Source: DASTCC01 sp035711465 (GTDB lineage Bacteria; Acidobacteriota; Vicinamibacteria; Vicinamibacterales; SCN-69-37). From it: a stretch of DNA of 5,202 nt. Made by a program: the position numbers and the translations under genes. The number at the start of each line of letters is the position of its first letter. Within the stretch, counting starts at the first letter, position 1. The DNA lies in NCBI GenBank assembly GCA_035711465.1, contig DASTCC010000240.1, forward strand, positions 1 through 5,202. The letters are read 5' to 3'. Under the pieces are notes generated by a model that did no database searches, was not told where the DNA came from, and worked only from the letters and a program-made list of their open reading frames with translations. Below are positions 5,058 to 5,202 of this stretch, piece by piece.

Positions 5058-5202
5058 ATGCCTAGATTGCCAGGACTCGCGTCGCTCCACGTGCTCCAGG
5101 CGCTCGCGCGCGGCGTCGAGTACGGCTTCGACATCTGCATCGAGACCGGGCTGCCGAGCGGCACGGTCTATCCGGCCCTCAGCCGCTTCGAGCGCGACGG
5201 CC
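5058..5202 (+). CDS. PadR-family transcriptional regulator (N-terminus, cut by window end)
   Basis: The reading frame from ATG 5058 is open to the window edge, giving 48 codons. It begins MPRLPGLASLHVLQALA, followed by GVEYGFDICIETGLPSG and then TVYPALSRFERDG. This is the winged-helix core of the PadR family: the first helix, the YG(F/Y)-I element, and the recognition helix motif LPSGTVYPAL with the following Leu/Phe-Glu-x-Asp-Gly turn. PadR proteins are small dimeric repressors, often of membrane or transport genes, sometimes responding to phenolic compounds or drugs. The ligand here is unknown. No ribosome binding site is evident before the ATG, fitting a very short leader or leaderless mRNA. 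It is divergent from the FKBP gene across 111 nt. The target genes presumably lie downstream, outside the window. Confidence 0.85.
   Translation, partial: MPRLPGLASLHVLQALARGVEYGFDICIETGLPSGTVYPALSRFERDG

Noticed and set aside
1..5202. A defence system, toxin-antitoxin pair, biosynthetic cluster or mobile element
   Set aside because: All eight genes are housekeeping-type, envelope or uncharacterised. No transposase, integrase, nuclease, small toxin-antitoxin pair or att-like repeats are visible.

Overview
This is a GC-rich chromosomal window (about two thirds G+C by eye) from a bacterium. The coding content is PadR regulator, SYLF protein, FKBP lipoprotein, DUF2277 protein, several secreted proteins of unknown function and a lone PilT-like ATPase, with short-period intergenic repeats. 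This mix fits a soil Acidobacteriota-type genome, perhaps Vicinamibacteria. That placement is an inference from gene style only, because no rRNA or other phylogenetic marker is present. No mobile element, CRISPR array, tRNA or rRNA is visible.

Layout, left to right: (1) 1-176, a tandem array of a 13-nt unit with a degenerate tail. (2) 187-555 (-), a small secreted beta-rich protein of unknown function with a GTG start and a strong GGAGG site. (3) 696-971 (-), a DUF2277 protein, divergent from (4) 1036-1485 (+), a four-helix membrane methyltransferase of the isoprenylcysteine/phospholipid methyltransferase type, and (5) 1510-2649 (+), a PilT/PilU-like ATPase 24 nt downstream of it. (6) 2646-3701 (-), a 351-aa secreted protein of unknown family whose stop codon overlaps that of the ATPase within one CTAG. 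(7) 3776-4441 (+), a secreted SYLF (Ysc84-type) protein, divergent from gene 6. (8) 4515-4946 (-), an FKBP-type peptidyl-prolyl isomerase lipoprotein, convergent with gene 7 across an AT-rich inverted repeat built of 7-nt phrases. (9) 5058 to the window end (+), the N-terminus of a PadR-family regulator, divergent from gene 8.

The genes do not form one obvious pathway. Five of the eight act, or probably act, at or beyond the cytoplasmic membrane: two secreted unknowns, the SYLF protein, the FKBP lipoprotein and the methyltransferase. A loose cell-envelope theme is the most that can be said. The ATPase has no pilus genes beside it here. The strongest unexplained signal is non-coding. Three intergenic spacers each hold a different short-period repeat (core AACC, CAAGCC or ACTNAAA), and each begins 9-10 nt beyond a stop codon.

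Several long open frames, including a very long one on the minus strand from 2844 to 187, are antisense or out-of-frame shadows typical of high-GC DNA. Only the last 122 codons of that long frame are a real gene.
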